Below are positions 53,562-62,038 of a DNA stretch of 64,000 nt, one piece after another. The first letter of the stretch is position 1, and each line of letters opens with the position of its first letter. Position numbers and translations under genes: made by a program. Under the pieces are notes generated by a model. That model saw only the letters and a list, made by a program, of their open reading frames with translations. It did not search any database and was not told where the DNA came from. Origin of the DNA: Streptomyces sp. CC0208 (lineage in GTDB: Bacteria; Actinomycetota; Actinomycetes; Streptomycetales; Streptomycetaceae); assembly GCF_003443735.1 (NCBI RefSeq), contig NZ_CP031969.1:4650001-4714000 (forward strand). The letters run 5' to 3'.

Positions 53562-55682
53562 TTGACCCGGCGTGCCCGGATCGCACTCGCTCTTGCCTCG
53601 CTGGCCGCTCTGAGCGCCGGCACCCTGACGTCCGCGGGCCCGGCCGCCGCGGACACCACCCCGACGCCGATCGCCACGGACGGCGTGTGGGGCATCGACT
53701 ACGCGGCCGGCTACCTGACCAGCGTCGAGTACCGGCCCAACGGCGACCAGTACGTGGTCGGGCGGCAGCTCTCGCCCGACGGCTCCACCGTGCTGGAGCA
53801 GGCCACCCGCGGATTCGCCGGCACCTACGCCGACGGCACCCATCTGGAGCGGGTGCCGTGCGACGCGGCGGGCGGGTGCGTGCCGCTGCGCTCCACCGGC
53901 ACGCAGAGCGTCGGCTACTTCCAGGTCGACGAGTACGACAAGGAGCGCGCCCAGATCTGGGGAACTCCGACCAGCTACCACGGGACGGAACCCGCCGTCA
54001 CCGGCGGCCGGTTCGTGGACGCCACCGGTCGCTACTTCGTCTACGACGCCGCCTCCACCGGCAAGCAGTACGTCGACGCCGTGAACCAGTACCGGGCCGA
54101 GGACGTCCGGCTGACCCGTTCCGTCACCGCCGCCTCCGTATGGGGCTCGGCGCTGTGGACGCCGGGCTCCGGCAACGGCGTGGTCACTCAGTACGACCTG
54201 GAGGGGAAGAAGACGGTCGCGACCGTCTCCACCGGCGCCCCCTGCACGGTCAAGGAGCTTCAGGTCATCGGCCGTTGGATCTACTGGAACTGCGGTCCCA
54301 CGGGCACCGCCGGCGTGTACGACCGTACGGCGAAGAAGAACATCAAGGTGCCCTCGGGACCCGCTCTCGTCGGTGACGGCTACCTCGTCCAGCACGACCG
54401 GACGGCCGGCAAGCTGATGCTGACGGACTACCACTCCGGTACGGCCGCCGCCGCGCGCGCGATCGCCGACCTGCCGGCCGGCAACACCGCCGACCAGCGG
54501 CGACTGACCTGGTCGGTGGACAAGTTCGGCGGGGGCATCGCCTACGTCGACGCCGGCCACACGATCCGGACCGTGCCGAGCGGGGTACCCGCCCAGTCCC
54601 TCGGGAAGATCGAGGCGGACCTGGACAACGACTACTTCGACGCCTCGGGCCGCAACAGCGGCAACATGGCCTGGATGAGCACCTGGCAGCTGAACAAGCC
54701 GGCCGCCTGGACCTTCACCGTGAAGAACGCCCAGGGCCGCGTCGACCGCACCCTGAGAGGCAGCGGTACGGCGATCGACCTGGCCTGGGACGGGAAGACG
54801 GACTCGGGCGCCTACGCGTACAACGGCGTGAAGTCCTGGACGCTGACCGCGACCGCCGCCGACGGCGGGGGCACGTACACGACGAGCGGCAAGGTCGCGC
54901 TCAGCGGCGGCCGCCAGGGCCACCACGACATGGGCGGCTACGCCTACGGCGAGCTGGTCACCCTCAACTCCTCGGGCACCCTGAGCCTCCAGTACACCAA
55001 CGGCGGGGGCAAGTTCGACTGGAAGCAGAACGCGTCCGGCTGGCCCGCCGGCACGGTGGCCGTGCCCTTCGGCGACATGGGCAAGGACCGTTGTGCCGAG
55101 ATACTGGTCCGGATGCCGAACGGCGAGCTGCGCCGCTACGCGGGCAAGTGCGGCGAGGGCTCGTACGCCCCGGCGAGCAGCCACACCTCCCTCGGCACCG
55201 GCTGGAACGCGTACAACGTCCTCACCGCCCCCGGCGACCTGACCGGGGACGGCCGTACCGACCTGCTGGCCCGCAAGGCGTCGACCGGTGACGTCTACCT
55301 GTTCGCCAACGACGGCGCGAGCAAGCTCAAGCCGGGCGTGAAGATCCGCAGCTGGGCGACGTACAAGAAGATCGTCGGGGCCGGGGACCTCAACGGCGAC
55401 GGCTTCGGGGACGTTCTGGTCCAGGACAAGGCCGGGGCGCTGTGGCGCTACGACGGCACCGGCACCGGCCAGGTCAAGGAGCGGGTGAAGGTCTTCTCCA
55501 CCTGGGGAACCTCCTACAACGTGGTCGTCGGCGTCGGTGACATCACCGGGGACGGCAAGAACGACCTGGTCTCCCGGGACACGGGCGGCAACCTGTACCG
55601 CAACAACGGTGACGGCAAGGGCTCGTTCGGGGCGCGCACGAAGATCGCCACCGGCTGGCAGGGCTACAAGGGCCTTTTCTAG
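53562..55682 (+). CDS. Secreted FG-GAP/VCBS repeat protein
   Basis: The 706-residue protein has a signal peptide (RRARIALALASLAAL... ending GPAAA-DTT), an N-terminal beta-propeller-like region, a FlgD-type immunoglobulin domain (AWDGKTDSGAYAYNGVKSW) and at least three C-terminal FG-GAP/VCBS repeats (GDLTGDGRTDLL, GDLNGDGFGDVL, GDITGDGKNDLV) with calcium-binding DxDGxxD patterns. The best start is TTG 53562 with GGGGAGGGAC upstream; upstream frame codons do not look coding. Such Streptomyces proteins are exported and of unknown ligand. Confidence 0.85.
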   Translation: MTRRARIALALASLAALSAGTLTSAGPAAADTTPTPIATDGVWGIDYAAGYLTSVEYRPNGDQYVVGRQLSPDGSTVLEQATRGFAGTYADGTHLERVPCDAAGGCVPLRSTGTQSVGYFQVDEYDKERAQIWGTPTSYHGTEPAVTGGRFVDATGRYFVYDAASTGKQYVDAVNQYRAEDVRLTRSVTAASVWGSALWTPGSGNGVVTQYDLEGKKTVATVSTGAPCTVKELQVIGRWIYWNCGPTGTAGVYDRTAKKNIKVPSGPALVGDGYLVQHDRTAGKLMLTDYHSGTAAAARAIADLPAGNTADQRRLTWSVDKFGGGIAYVDAGHTIRTVPSGVPAQSLGKIEADLDNDYFDASGRNSGNMAWMSTWQLNKPAAWTFTVKNAQGRVDRTLRGSGTAIDLAWDGKTDSGAYAYNGVKSWTLTATAADGGGTYTTSGKVALSGGRQGHHDMGGYAYGELVTLNSSGTLSLQYTNGGGKFDWKQNASGWPAGTVAVPFGDMGKDRCAEILVRMPNGELRRYAGKCGEGSYAPASSHTSLGTGWNAYNVLTAPGDLTGDGRTDLLARKASTGDVYLFANDGASKLKPGVKIRSWATYKKIVGAGDLNGDGFGDVLVQDKAGALWRYDGTGTGQVKERVKVFSTWGTSYNVVVGVGDITGDGKNDLVSRDTGGNLYRNNGDGKGSFGARTKIATGWQGYKGLF

Positions 55683-55745
55683 AGGGGCACTTCTCGGCCA
55701 AGTTGTGACGTGTGTCACGCCCCCGGTGTGGGAATCGCTGGGGGC

Positions 55746-57281
55746 ATGACAGATGACGACATAGCGAGTGGGCTGTCCGACGAAGAACGGCTTGCCCAGC
55801 TCGGCTACACGCAGGTCCTTGCCCGCCGCATGTCGGCGTTCTCCAACTACGCGGTCTCCTTCACGATCATCTCGGTCCTGTCGGGGTGTCTGACCCTCTA
55901 CCTCTTCGGCATGAACACGGGCGGTCCGGCCGTGATCACCTGGGGCTGGGTCGCCGTAGGCCTGATGACGCTGTTCGTCGGCCTGTCGATGGCCGAGATC
56001 TGCTCGGCGTACCCGACCTCCGCGGGCCTGTACTTCTGGGCCCACCGCCTGGCCCCGCCCCGGACCGCGGCCGCCTGGGCGTGGTTCACGGGCTGGTTCA
56101 ACGTGCTGGGCCAGGTGGCGGTGACGGCGGGCATCGACTTCGGCGCCGCGTCCTTCCTCGGGGCCTATCTGAACCTCCAGTTCGACTTCGAGGTGACCCC
56201 GGGCCGCACGATCCTCCTCTTCGCCGCGATCCTGATCCTGCACGGCCTCCTCAACACCTTCGGCGTGCGGATCGTCGCGCTGCTGAACAGCGTGAGCGTG
56301 TGGTGGCACGTGATCGGCGTGGCGGTCATCGTCGGCGCCCTCACCTTCGCCCCCGACAAGCACCAGTCGGCGTCCTTCGTCTTCGGCGAGTTCGTGAACA
56401 ACACGGGCTGGGGCAGCGGGGTCTATGTCGTCCTGATCGGCCTCCTGATGGCCCAGTACACCTTCACCGGCTACGACGCCTCGGCCCACATGACCGAGGA
56501 GACCCACGACGCCTCCACGGCGGGGCCGAAGGGCATCGTCCAGTCGATCTGGACGTCCTGGATAGCGGGCTTCGTGCTGCTCCTCGGCTTCACGTTCGCG
56601 ATCCAGTCGTACGACGGAGCCCTGAAGTCCCCGACCGGCGCGCCCCCGGCCCAGATCCTCCTCGACGCGCTCGGCGCCACCGCCGGCAAGCTCCTGCTGC
56701 TGGTCGTGATCGGCGCCCAACTGTTCTGCGGGATGGCCTCGGTGACCGCCAACAGCCGCATGATCTACGCCTTCTCACGCGACGGCGCGCTGCCGTTCTC
56801 GCACGTCTGGCACACGGTGAGCCCCCGTACCCGGACCCCGGTGGCGGCGGTGTGGCTGGCGGCGGCGGGGGCACTGCTGCTCGGGCTGCCGTACCTGATC
56901 AACTACACGGCCTATGCGGCGGTGACGTCCGTCGCGGTGATCGGCCTCTACATCGCCTACGTCATCCCGACGTTGCTGCGGCTGCGCAAGGGTGACGCCT
57001 TCGACCGGGGGCCGTGGCACCTGGGCCGCTGGTCGCGTGCGATCGGCGTGGTCTCGGTGGTGTGGGTCGCCGTCATCACCGTGCTGTTCATGCTCCCGCA
57101 GGTTTCCCCGGTCACCTGGGAGACCTTCAACTACGCCCCGATCGCCGTCCTGGTCGTCCTCGGTTTCGCCTGGACCTGGTGGGCGGCCTCGGCCCGCCAC
57201 TGGTTCCTCAACCCCGAGCACGAGCGCACCAAGGCCCGCGAGGCGGCCCGCGCGAACGCGCCCGAACCGGTCGATCCCTGA
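55746..57281 (+). CDS. APC-family amino-acid/GABA permease
   Basis: The 511-residue protein has about 12 membrane helices and the APC signature: RRMSAFSNYAVSFTIISVL, SMAEICSAYPTSAGLYFWAH, TGYDASAHMTEETHDAS, cited as TGYDASAHMTEET, and SRDGALPFS. This matches the bacterial/fungal amino acid choline transporter group that imports amino acids, GABA or choline. ATG 55746. No operon partner. Confidence 0.92.
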   Translation: MTDDDIASGLSDEERLAQLGYTQVLARRMSAFSNYAVSFTIISVLSGCLTLYLFGMNTGGPAVITWGWVAVGLMTLFVGLSMAEICSAYPTSAGLYFWAHRLAPPRTAAAWAWFTGWFNVLGQVAVTAGIDFGAASFLGAYLNLQFDFEVTPGRTILLFAAILILHGLLNTFGVRIVALLNSVSVWWHVIGVAVIVGALTFAPDKHQSASFVFGEFVNNTGWGSGVYVVLIGLLMAQYTFTGYDASAHMTEETHDASTAGPKGIVQSIWTSWIAGFVLLLGFTFAIQSYDGALKSPTGAPPAQILLDALGATAGKLLLLVVIGAQLFCGMASVTANSRMIYAFSRDGALPFSHVWHTVSPRTRTPVAAVWLAAAGALLLGLPYLINYTAYAAVTSVAVIGLYIAYVIPTLLRLRKGDAFDRGPWHLGRWSRAIGVVSVVWVAVITVLFMLPQVSPVTWETFNYAPIAVLVVLGFAWTWWAASARHWFLNPEHERTKAREAARANAPEPVDP

Positions 57282-57379
57282 TCTTCCCGCCCGTTCCGTC
57301 CGCCCGACGCGGCCGTGTCCCCGATACCCGATCGGAGACACGGCCACGTCCGGCTATGCTCGGGGAGGCAACATCGCCT

Positions 57380-57452
57380 GGGCCCTTAGCTCAATTGGCA
57401 GAGCAGTGGACTTTTAATCCATTGGTTGTGGGTTCGAGTCCCACAGGGCCTA
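57380..57452 (+). tRNA. tRNA-Lys(TTT)
   Basis: The transcript begins GGGCCCTTAGCTCAATTGG, with anticodon loop CTTTTAA (TTT), T-arm GTGGGTTCGAGTCCCAC and discriminator A. CCA is not encoded. Confidence 0.95.
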
Positions 57453-57534
57453 CTGGTGGCAGGTGGCGCCCGGGTCGGCTTCGGTCGGGTCGGGCGCCGC
57501 TTCGTTTTCGGGTACGGGCACACGCCCCGTTTCT

Positions 57535-58008
57535 CTACTGCACGCGCCCCTCGCCGGTGTCCGGTGTGTCCTCGTCGGGCAGGTGGACGTCGTTGACCGC
57601 GATGTTCACCTCGACGACTTCCAGGCCCGTCATCCGTTCCACGGCCGCGATCACGTTCTCCCGGAGGTCCGCGGTGACGTCGCCGATGCTCATCCCGTAC
57701 TCCACGACGACCTGAAGGTCGATGGCGGTCTGCTTCTCACCGACCTCGACCTTCACGCCGCGCCCCGCGCTCGGCTGGCCCCCTGGTACCCGGTCCCGCA
57801 TGGCTCCCACGGTGCGGCTGAAGCCACCGCCCAGCGCGTGGACGCCGGGGACCTCCCGTGCGGCCATCCCGGCTATTTTCTCCACCACCCCGTCCGCGAT
57901 GGTCGTCTTGCCGCGGGGCTCCGACGCCACCGGTAGTTGAGTGCCCAGGCGAGCGCGGGGTTCGTCCGCGCCGGGCCTCTGCAGAGTTGAACCGTTCGGC
58001 TCCGTCAT
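57535..58008 (-). CDS. Asp23/Gls24 family envelope stress protein
   Basis: The 157-residue protein contains the Asp23 core TTIADGVVEKIAGMAAREVPGV, cited as TTIADGVVEKIAGMA and REVPGV, then QVVVEYGMSIGDV and VEVNIAVNDVHLP. Family members associate with the membrane and respond to envelope or alkaline stress. ATG 58008 with GAGGAGGTGG upstream. It opens a cluster of small stress-type genes with PRC-barrel and CsbD-like proteins. Confidence 0.92.
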   Translation of the reverse strand: MTEPNGSTLQRPGADEPRARLGTQLPVASEPRGKTTIADGVVEKIAGMAAREVPGVHALGGGFSRTVGAMRDRVPGGQPSAGRGVKVEVGEKQTAIDLQVVVEYGMSIGDVTADLRENVIAAVERMTGLEVVEVNIAVNDVHLPDEDTPDTGEGRVQ

Positions 58009-58241
58009 GCGAGCCACCTCCTCGGGCGGTGCGCGGAGTGCCGGCGCGGAGTGCCGTCGGCCGGCTTCACGTGGGTGAGTACCGCGCGTCGCCTCGGACA
58101 TGCGCGCGCACACGGGTTTTCTCTTCAGTCACGACGGCCCACCGCAGTGGGTTCGGTGGGCGCCTCCGCTGCGACGAGGATCAGGAGCGGGACACAGCAT
58201 CGATGCCGGGCCGCGGACAGCGTGTGACGTCGGCGCGCCCG

Positions 58242-58266
58242 GATTGGCCGGGAGAACGGGGGGTAC
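58242..58266 (+). promoter_or_regulatory. SigB-type promoter GATT-N15-GGGTAC
   Basis: GATT (58242-58245), a 15-bp spacer and GGGTAC (58261-58266) match the Streptomyces SigB consensus GNNT-N14-16-GGGTAC/T. It points toward the PRC-barrel gene, 72 bp upstream of its start. The 329-bp gap 58009-58337 otherwise contains only the leftward Asp23 promoter region. Confidence 0.7.
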
Positions 58267-58337
58267 CGGGGTCAGTGCGCGGCGACTGTCCGCTGGGGCG
58301 GTCGTACCGCCCCGACCGCCGGCTCAGGAGGCAGACC

Positions 58338-58694
58338 GTGATCCATGCAGCCGATATCCGCGAGTGGCGCAACTGCAGCGTCGTAGACCCTGAGGGGCAC
58401 AAGATCGGCGTACTGGAAGCGGTCTACGTCGACACCGCCACCGACGAACCGGCCATGGCCACGGTCCGCACCGGTCTGCCCACCCGCCACCAGCTGACCT
58501 TCGTGCCACTCGACGAGGCGACTCTCGGACCCGACTACGTCCGGGTCTCCTATGCCAAGGCACTGGTGAAGAAGGCGCCCTCGCTCGGCCTGGACGACGT
58601 ACTGCCCGCCGATCAGGAGGAAGCGATCTTCCAGCACTACGACATTCCCTATCGGACGGGCGCGGGCGGCGAGCGCCAACTGGCGCGCCGCTGA
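58338..58694 (+). CDS. PRC-barrel domain protein
   Basis: The 118-residue protein has a PRC-barrel (ADIREWRNCSVVDPEGHKIGVLEAVYVD, cited as ADIREWRNCSV and GHKIGVLEAVYVD, then FVPLDEATLGPDYVRVSY) and a short helical C-terminus. Such stand-alone barrels in Streptomyces are stress-associated proteins of unknown partner. GTG 58338 with AGGAGG 7 bases upstream. A SigB-type promoter precedes it. Confidence 0.88.
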   Translation: MIHAADIREWRNCSVVDPEGHKIGVLEAVYVDTATDEPAMATVRTGLPTRHQLTFVPLDEATLGPDYVRVSYAKALVKKAPSLGLDDVLPADQEEAIFQHYDIPYRTGAGGERQLARR

Positions 58695-58742
58695 CCGTCG
58701 TTGTCGCCCCGTCACCCGGGGCCCGAGGGAGGGGTTCGCGTC

Positions 58743-58913
58743 ATGGCTCTCTTGCTGTTTCTCGTTCTGGTCGCTGTCGTACTGGGAATCATCGGAGTCG
58801 CAGCGGACGGGTTGGGCTATCTGCTGATCATCGGCATCGTGGTCTTCGTGGCCGCGCTGGCCGTCACCGCCGTGCGCTGGTCCCAGCGCTCCCGTCGTCG
58901 CCCCATCCGATAG
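58743..58913 (+). CDS. Small two-helix membrane protein
   Basis: The 56-residue protein is two hydrophobic segments (LLLFLVLVAVVLGIIGVAA and LLIIGIVVFVAALAVTAV) and a basic tail SQRSRRRPIR. ATG 58743 with GGGAGGGG upstream. It resembles hydrophobic stress peptides common in Streptomyces (hydrophobic protein/DUF-type) and probably shares the PRC-barrel transcript. Confidence 0.8.
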   Translation: MALLLFLVLVAVVLGIIGVAADGLGYLLIIGIVVFVAALAVTAVRWSQRSRRRPIR

Positions 58914-59280
58914 CGCCTGCCGCCCACCGTCACCGTGCCTGTCGGACAGCGGCGACCAGCCACGTCGGCAGCGCGTCCCGGGCTCCGGCATCCGGACCGG
59001 CCCGCGTGACCGGCCCGGGTACTCGGTGAGGGCGGTGATCAAGGCGGGAAGCCCGGCGGAGGGAGTCCGGCAGGAGCCGGGTCACCCACGGGGAACCGGG
59101 GTCGTCCATGGCACTCGCCTGGCTCCCGCGCGGGTGCGTAAGAGCCTTGTTCCTCCCTACGCCACGGCCCGCAGCGGCCGGAAACCCGCTGGTCGCACGC
59201 GCAGAGCGCGGGGCACGCCGGAGTAGAGTGAAGAAGATCCGGTCCGCGGATCCGCGCCCCAGGGGAGCTACGAGGTCGTC
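58914..59280. other. Intergenic region with promoter-like motif
   Basis: These 367 bp hold no convincing gene. GGAGTAGAGTG at about 59220-59230, containing a possible -10 TAGAGT, recurs in variant form upstream of the two DUF5994 genes. Confidence 0.5.
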
Positions 59281-59532
59281 ATGCAGCCCAAGGAAACACC
59301 CTCGGACGGACAGGCGGATGTGCGTATCGTCGCCGACTCACCCGAGGTCGCCCGCCGGGTGGCGGAAGTTCTCCGGCGCTGCTTCGCCGCCACCGAACAG
59401 CGCAGCTATCCCTCGGACAGCGCGGGAGGAACGCGCCTCGAGCTCACCGTGGACACCACCCGTGCGGCAGGACCGGCCCGCTCCTGGCTCGAGACCAGCC
59501 GTTCCTCGGGCGAGGACGACGGCTGGACGTGA
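59281..59532 (+). CDS. Small hypothetical protein
   Basis: The 83-residue acidic protein MQPKETPSDGQADVRIVADSP... contains a VARRVAEVLRRCF helix and RLELTVDTT strand, suggesting a compact alpha/beta domain. No family recognised with certainty. ATG 59281 follows GGGGAGC. It lies in the stress-gene cluster. Confidence 0.7.
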   Translation: MQPKETPSDGQADVRIVADSPEVARRVAEVLRRCFAATEQRSYPSDSAGGTRLELTVDTTRAAGPARSWLETSRSSGEDDGWT

Positions 59533-59687
59533 AGGGACCTCCTGAACCGTCCGCTCGGCCTCGGTGAGGAGTAGCGTGAGGTCATCGGGAGTACTTCGCG
59601 CACCGGCCCCGACGCCGATGCCGTTCCTGGTGAGCGACGACACCGGACAACTGCCTGCGCGCAGAGGTCCGGGGACGGGTTCGCACG

Positions 59688-60212
59688 ATGTCCGCGACCA
59701 CCGACCATCCCGCACCGCGCGCCGTGCCCTTCAGGGCACCGACCGCGCGTCTCGCCCTCAAACTCGTGAACGCTTCTCCAGAACGTGCCGAGCTGGACGG
59801 TGCCTGGTGGCCCCGCTCACGTGACCTGACCCACGAACTCCCCACGCTGGCCGACGTACTGGACCCGCTGTGGGGACGGATCACCCGTATCGCCGTCAAC
59901 CCCCGCTACTGGCCGGTAATCCCGCCCAGGATTTTCGTCAACGGCCATACGGTGAAGGTCGGTTGGTTCACTCTGGAGCTGGATCCGCACAAGATCCTGC
60001 TGCTTTCCGGAACGTCGGGCCGCTGGGACCTCCTGGTGATTCCCCCCGAGACCGCCGCCCCCTCGGCCGCCCGGCTGATGGCGGCCGCGAGTGCCGGCAC
60101 CGACCAGCGCTCGACCGCGACCGCTCTCATGACGGCGGAACAGACCGGGCCCACCCCCTCGTCGTACGACGCCGACACCGCACAGGCCGGCCGACTGGTC
60201 CTAGGGATGTGA
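59688..60212 (+). CDS. DUF5994 family protein, copy 1
   Basis: The 174-residue protein has RLALKLVNASPERAELDGAWWPRSRDL, cited as LDGAWWPRSRDL, then PLWGRITRIAVNPRYWP, VGWFTLELDPHKILLLS and WDLLVIPPET. This is the Streptomyces DUF5994 pattern (name from memory). A paralogue with the same landmarks is at 61102-61644. Function unknown. ATG 59688 follows GGGGACGGG. Confidence 0.88.
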   Translation: MSATTDHPAPRAVPFRAPTARLALKLVNASPERAELDGAWWPRSRDLTHELPTLADVLDPLWGRITRIAVNPRYWPVIPPRIFVNGHTVKVGWFTLELDPHKILLLSGTSGRWDLLVIPPETAAPSAARLMAAASAGTDQRSTATALMTAEQTGPTPSSYDADTAQAGRLVLGM

Positions 60213-60403
60213 CCATCCGTGTCACCGCTCCGGATCACGTGGGCACCGCGTCGACGGTGCCTCTCGGCACGGACCGTGGCCCGACACGAGCCCGCCGCAT
60301 GGCCCAGGGCCGTGCGGCTCCCGGAACACACGGCGAGGCAATCCGCCCACCCGCCTCACCCGGCCCGGCGAGGGCCCAGCCATCGGACAACAGCGAGGTC
60401 GGC

Positions 60404-60595
60404 ATGACCGTTTCACGGACCACCAGGAACCACGCGCAGGCGATGAAGGGCAGGATCACCGAGGAGCTCGGCCGGGTCACCCGCAACAGGCGGCTGCAAC
60501 GCCGGGGCAGGGCCGACCGCGTGTCCGGAAGCCTGAAGCAGGCCGTCGAGAGGGCCAGGGGCGCCTTCCGGCGGAACGGAGGCAACCCCCGATGA
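60404..60595 (+). CDS. CsbD-like stress protein
   Basis: The 63-residue basic protein KGRITEELGRVTRNRRLQRRGRADRVSGSLKQAVE, cited as KGRITEELGRVTRNRRLQ and GRADRVSGSLKQAVE, matches the CsbD pattern, with arginines in place of many acidic residues. CsbD proteins are general stress proteins of unknown mechanism. It ends with an ATGA overlap with the next gene. Confidence 0.82.
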   Translation: MTVSRTTRNHAQAMKGRITEELGRVTRNRRLQRRGRADRVSGSLKQAVERARGAFRRNGGNPR

Positions 60596-60939
60596 CGGAC
60601 GACCGGACGCGCGCCCGGCAGCCCGCGGGCCGAGCCAGGGTCTTCGCCGGGCGTCGCAGGCCAGGCCCGAGGCCGCTGGTCCCGTCGGGCGGACAGGGCA
60701 AGGTTCTCCAGAGCCTGCGGCACGCCCTCAACACCTTCGCCGACGCGCCGCGGGAGGCGCTGGAAGAGGCCGAGAGCGCCTACGACGGAGCCACCGCTCA
60801 GCTCGTCAGCGCCCTCGCGGAACGGCGCCGGCTCCTGCGCGCCGGCTGGCAGGGCCGGGATCCCGAGGCACGGTCCGACGAACTCCGGCTCGCGCTGAGG
60901 CAGTACCGGGAGATCACCCAGCGACTGCTCCATATCTAG
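60592..60939 (+). CDS. Hypothetical protein coupled to the CsbD-like gene
   Basis: The 115-residue protein has a basic N-terminal third and a C-terminal helical part (LQSLRHALNTFADAPREALEEAESAYD, cited as LRHALNTFADAPREALEEAE, then LRLALRQYREITQRLL). It overlaps the CsbD-like gene by 4 bp. No family recognised. Confidence 0.75.
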   Translation: MTDDRTRARQPAGRARVFAGRRRPGPRPLVPSGGQGKVLQSLRHALNTFADAPREALEEAESAYDGATAQLVSALAERRRLLRAGWQGRDPEARSDELRLALRQYREITQRLLHI

Positions 60940-60961
60940 CTGTTCCACATCCAGGCGGCCG

Positions 60962-60985
60962 GCGCTCCGCGTTGCCGCGGAGCGC
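60962..60985 (+). terminator. Hairpin after the CsbD operon
   Basis: A perfect 10-bp stem GCGCTCCGCG / CGCGGAGCGC with a TTGC loop follows the operon and lies directly upstream of the GGAGTAGTGTG motif of the next gene. It could be a terminator or a regulatory element. Confidence 0.6.
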
Positions 60986-61101
60986 GGAGTAGTGTGGACG
61001 GTACCGAGGGCACTTCGCACACCGGCTTCCACGCCGGGTCGTTCTCGGCGAGAAATGAAACCCGGGCCGTCGCAGAGACGGCCCGGAGACGGGTCCGCAT
61101 C

Positions 61102-61644
61102 ATGTCGGCGACCTTGTACCCAGCCCTGCCGCACCTCGAGCCCGTCTCCGCCCCGGCCCCGCGTCTCGCGCTCAAGCCCGACGGATCCGCCCGCGGCCTC
61201 CTGGACGGCGCATGGTGGCCCCGGTCCCGGGATCTGCTGCGCGAACTGCCCGCGCTGACCAGCATGGTGGGCCCCTTGTGGGGTCGCATCACCCGCGTCG
61301 CGGTCAATCCGGAGCACTGGCCCGTCATCCCCCGCAAGGTTCCCGTGGACGGACACGTCGTCAGGGTCGGCTGGTTCACCCCGGAGATCGACCCGCACAA
61401 GCTGCTGCTGCTCTCCTACGGCACCGGGCGCTGGGACCTGCTGGTCATCCCTCCGGAGACCGGGGCGGCGTCGGCGGCCCGGTTGATGGCTGCCGCGTGC
61501 GACCTTGACGGCCCGCCCCTGACCGCGAGCGCGCTCATCGCCGCGGACGAGGCCCGGTACGCCGTCACCGACACCTCGCCGGATCCCGGCGAGGCATGGG
61601 AGTACGAGGGCGGCGCCTGCGACCGCCTGGTCGTCGGAGTGTGA
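61102..61644 (+). CDS. DUF5994 family protein, copy 2
   Basis: The 180-residue protein shares LLDGAWWPRSRDLLRELPAL, PLWGRITRVAVNPEHWPVIP, VGWFTPEIDPHKLLLLS and WDLLVIPPETGAASAARLMAA, cited as WDLLVIPPETGAA, with the protein at 59688-60212. The upstream 120 bp also resemble the other copy, so gene and promoter were duplicated together. ATG 61102. Function unknown. Confidence 0.88.
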   Translation: MSATLYPALPHLEPVSAPAPRLALKPDGSARGLLDGAWWPRSRDLLRELPALTSMVGPLWGRITRVAVNPEHWPVIPRKVPVDGHVVRVGWFTPEIDPHKLLLLSYGTGRWDLLVIPPETGAASAARLMAAACDLDGPPLTASALIAADEARYAVTDTSPDPGEAWEYEGGACDRLVVGV

Positions 61645-61654
61645 GGTGGCCATC

Positions 61655-61903
61655 ATGGATGCTTCCCTGACGGCCGGTGCTTTCATCGTCCTCATCGCGG
61701 TGGCGGCATACGTGCTCCACCGGCTCAACCTCCAGCACGCCGACAGAATCGCCGTGCACCGGTACGGCGCCGCCCGGCCGGACCCCAGCGGACGCGGCAC
61801 GCCGCAGCCCCCGACGGGACCGGACCGGCCTGAGGCGCCGACCGTCGGCGAACGACGGGACCACCGCGACGACCGTGCGAGGAGCGGCGGACCGGTCGCG
61901 TGA
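61655..61903 (+). CDS. Single-pass small membrane protein
   Basis: The 82-residue protein has one N-terminal membrane segment (AGAFIVLIAVAAYVLHRL) and a charged, Pro-rich C-terminal tail. ATG 61655 lies 10 bp after the DUF5994 stop with GAGG upstream, so it likely shares that transcript. Confidence 0.72.
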   Translation: MDASLTAGAFIVLIAVAAYVLHRLNLQHADRIAVHRYGAARPDPSGRGTPQPPTGPDRPEAPTVGERRDHRDDRARSGGPVA

Positions 61904-62038
61904 ACCGGTACCCGCGCGCACCGATCACGCTGTCCCGCGAGGTCGCCCTGTCCTCCCCCCCCCGCTCCGGGCACGGACCGCCCTCCCGCCTTGTTTTCCG
62001 GGTTGTTTTCCGGGGCGGCCTTCGGCTGAGGACCCTCG

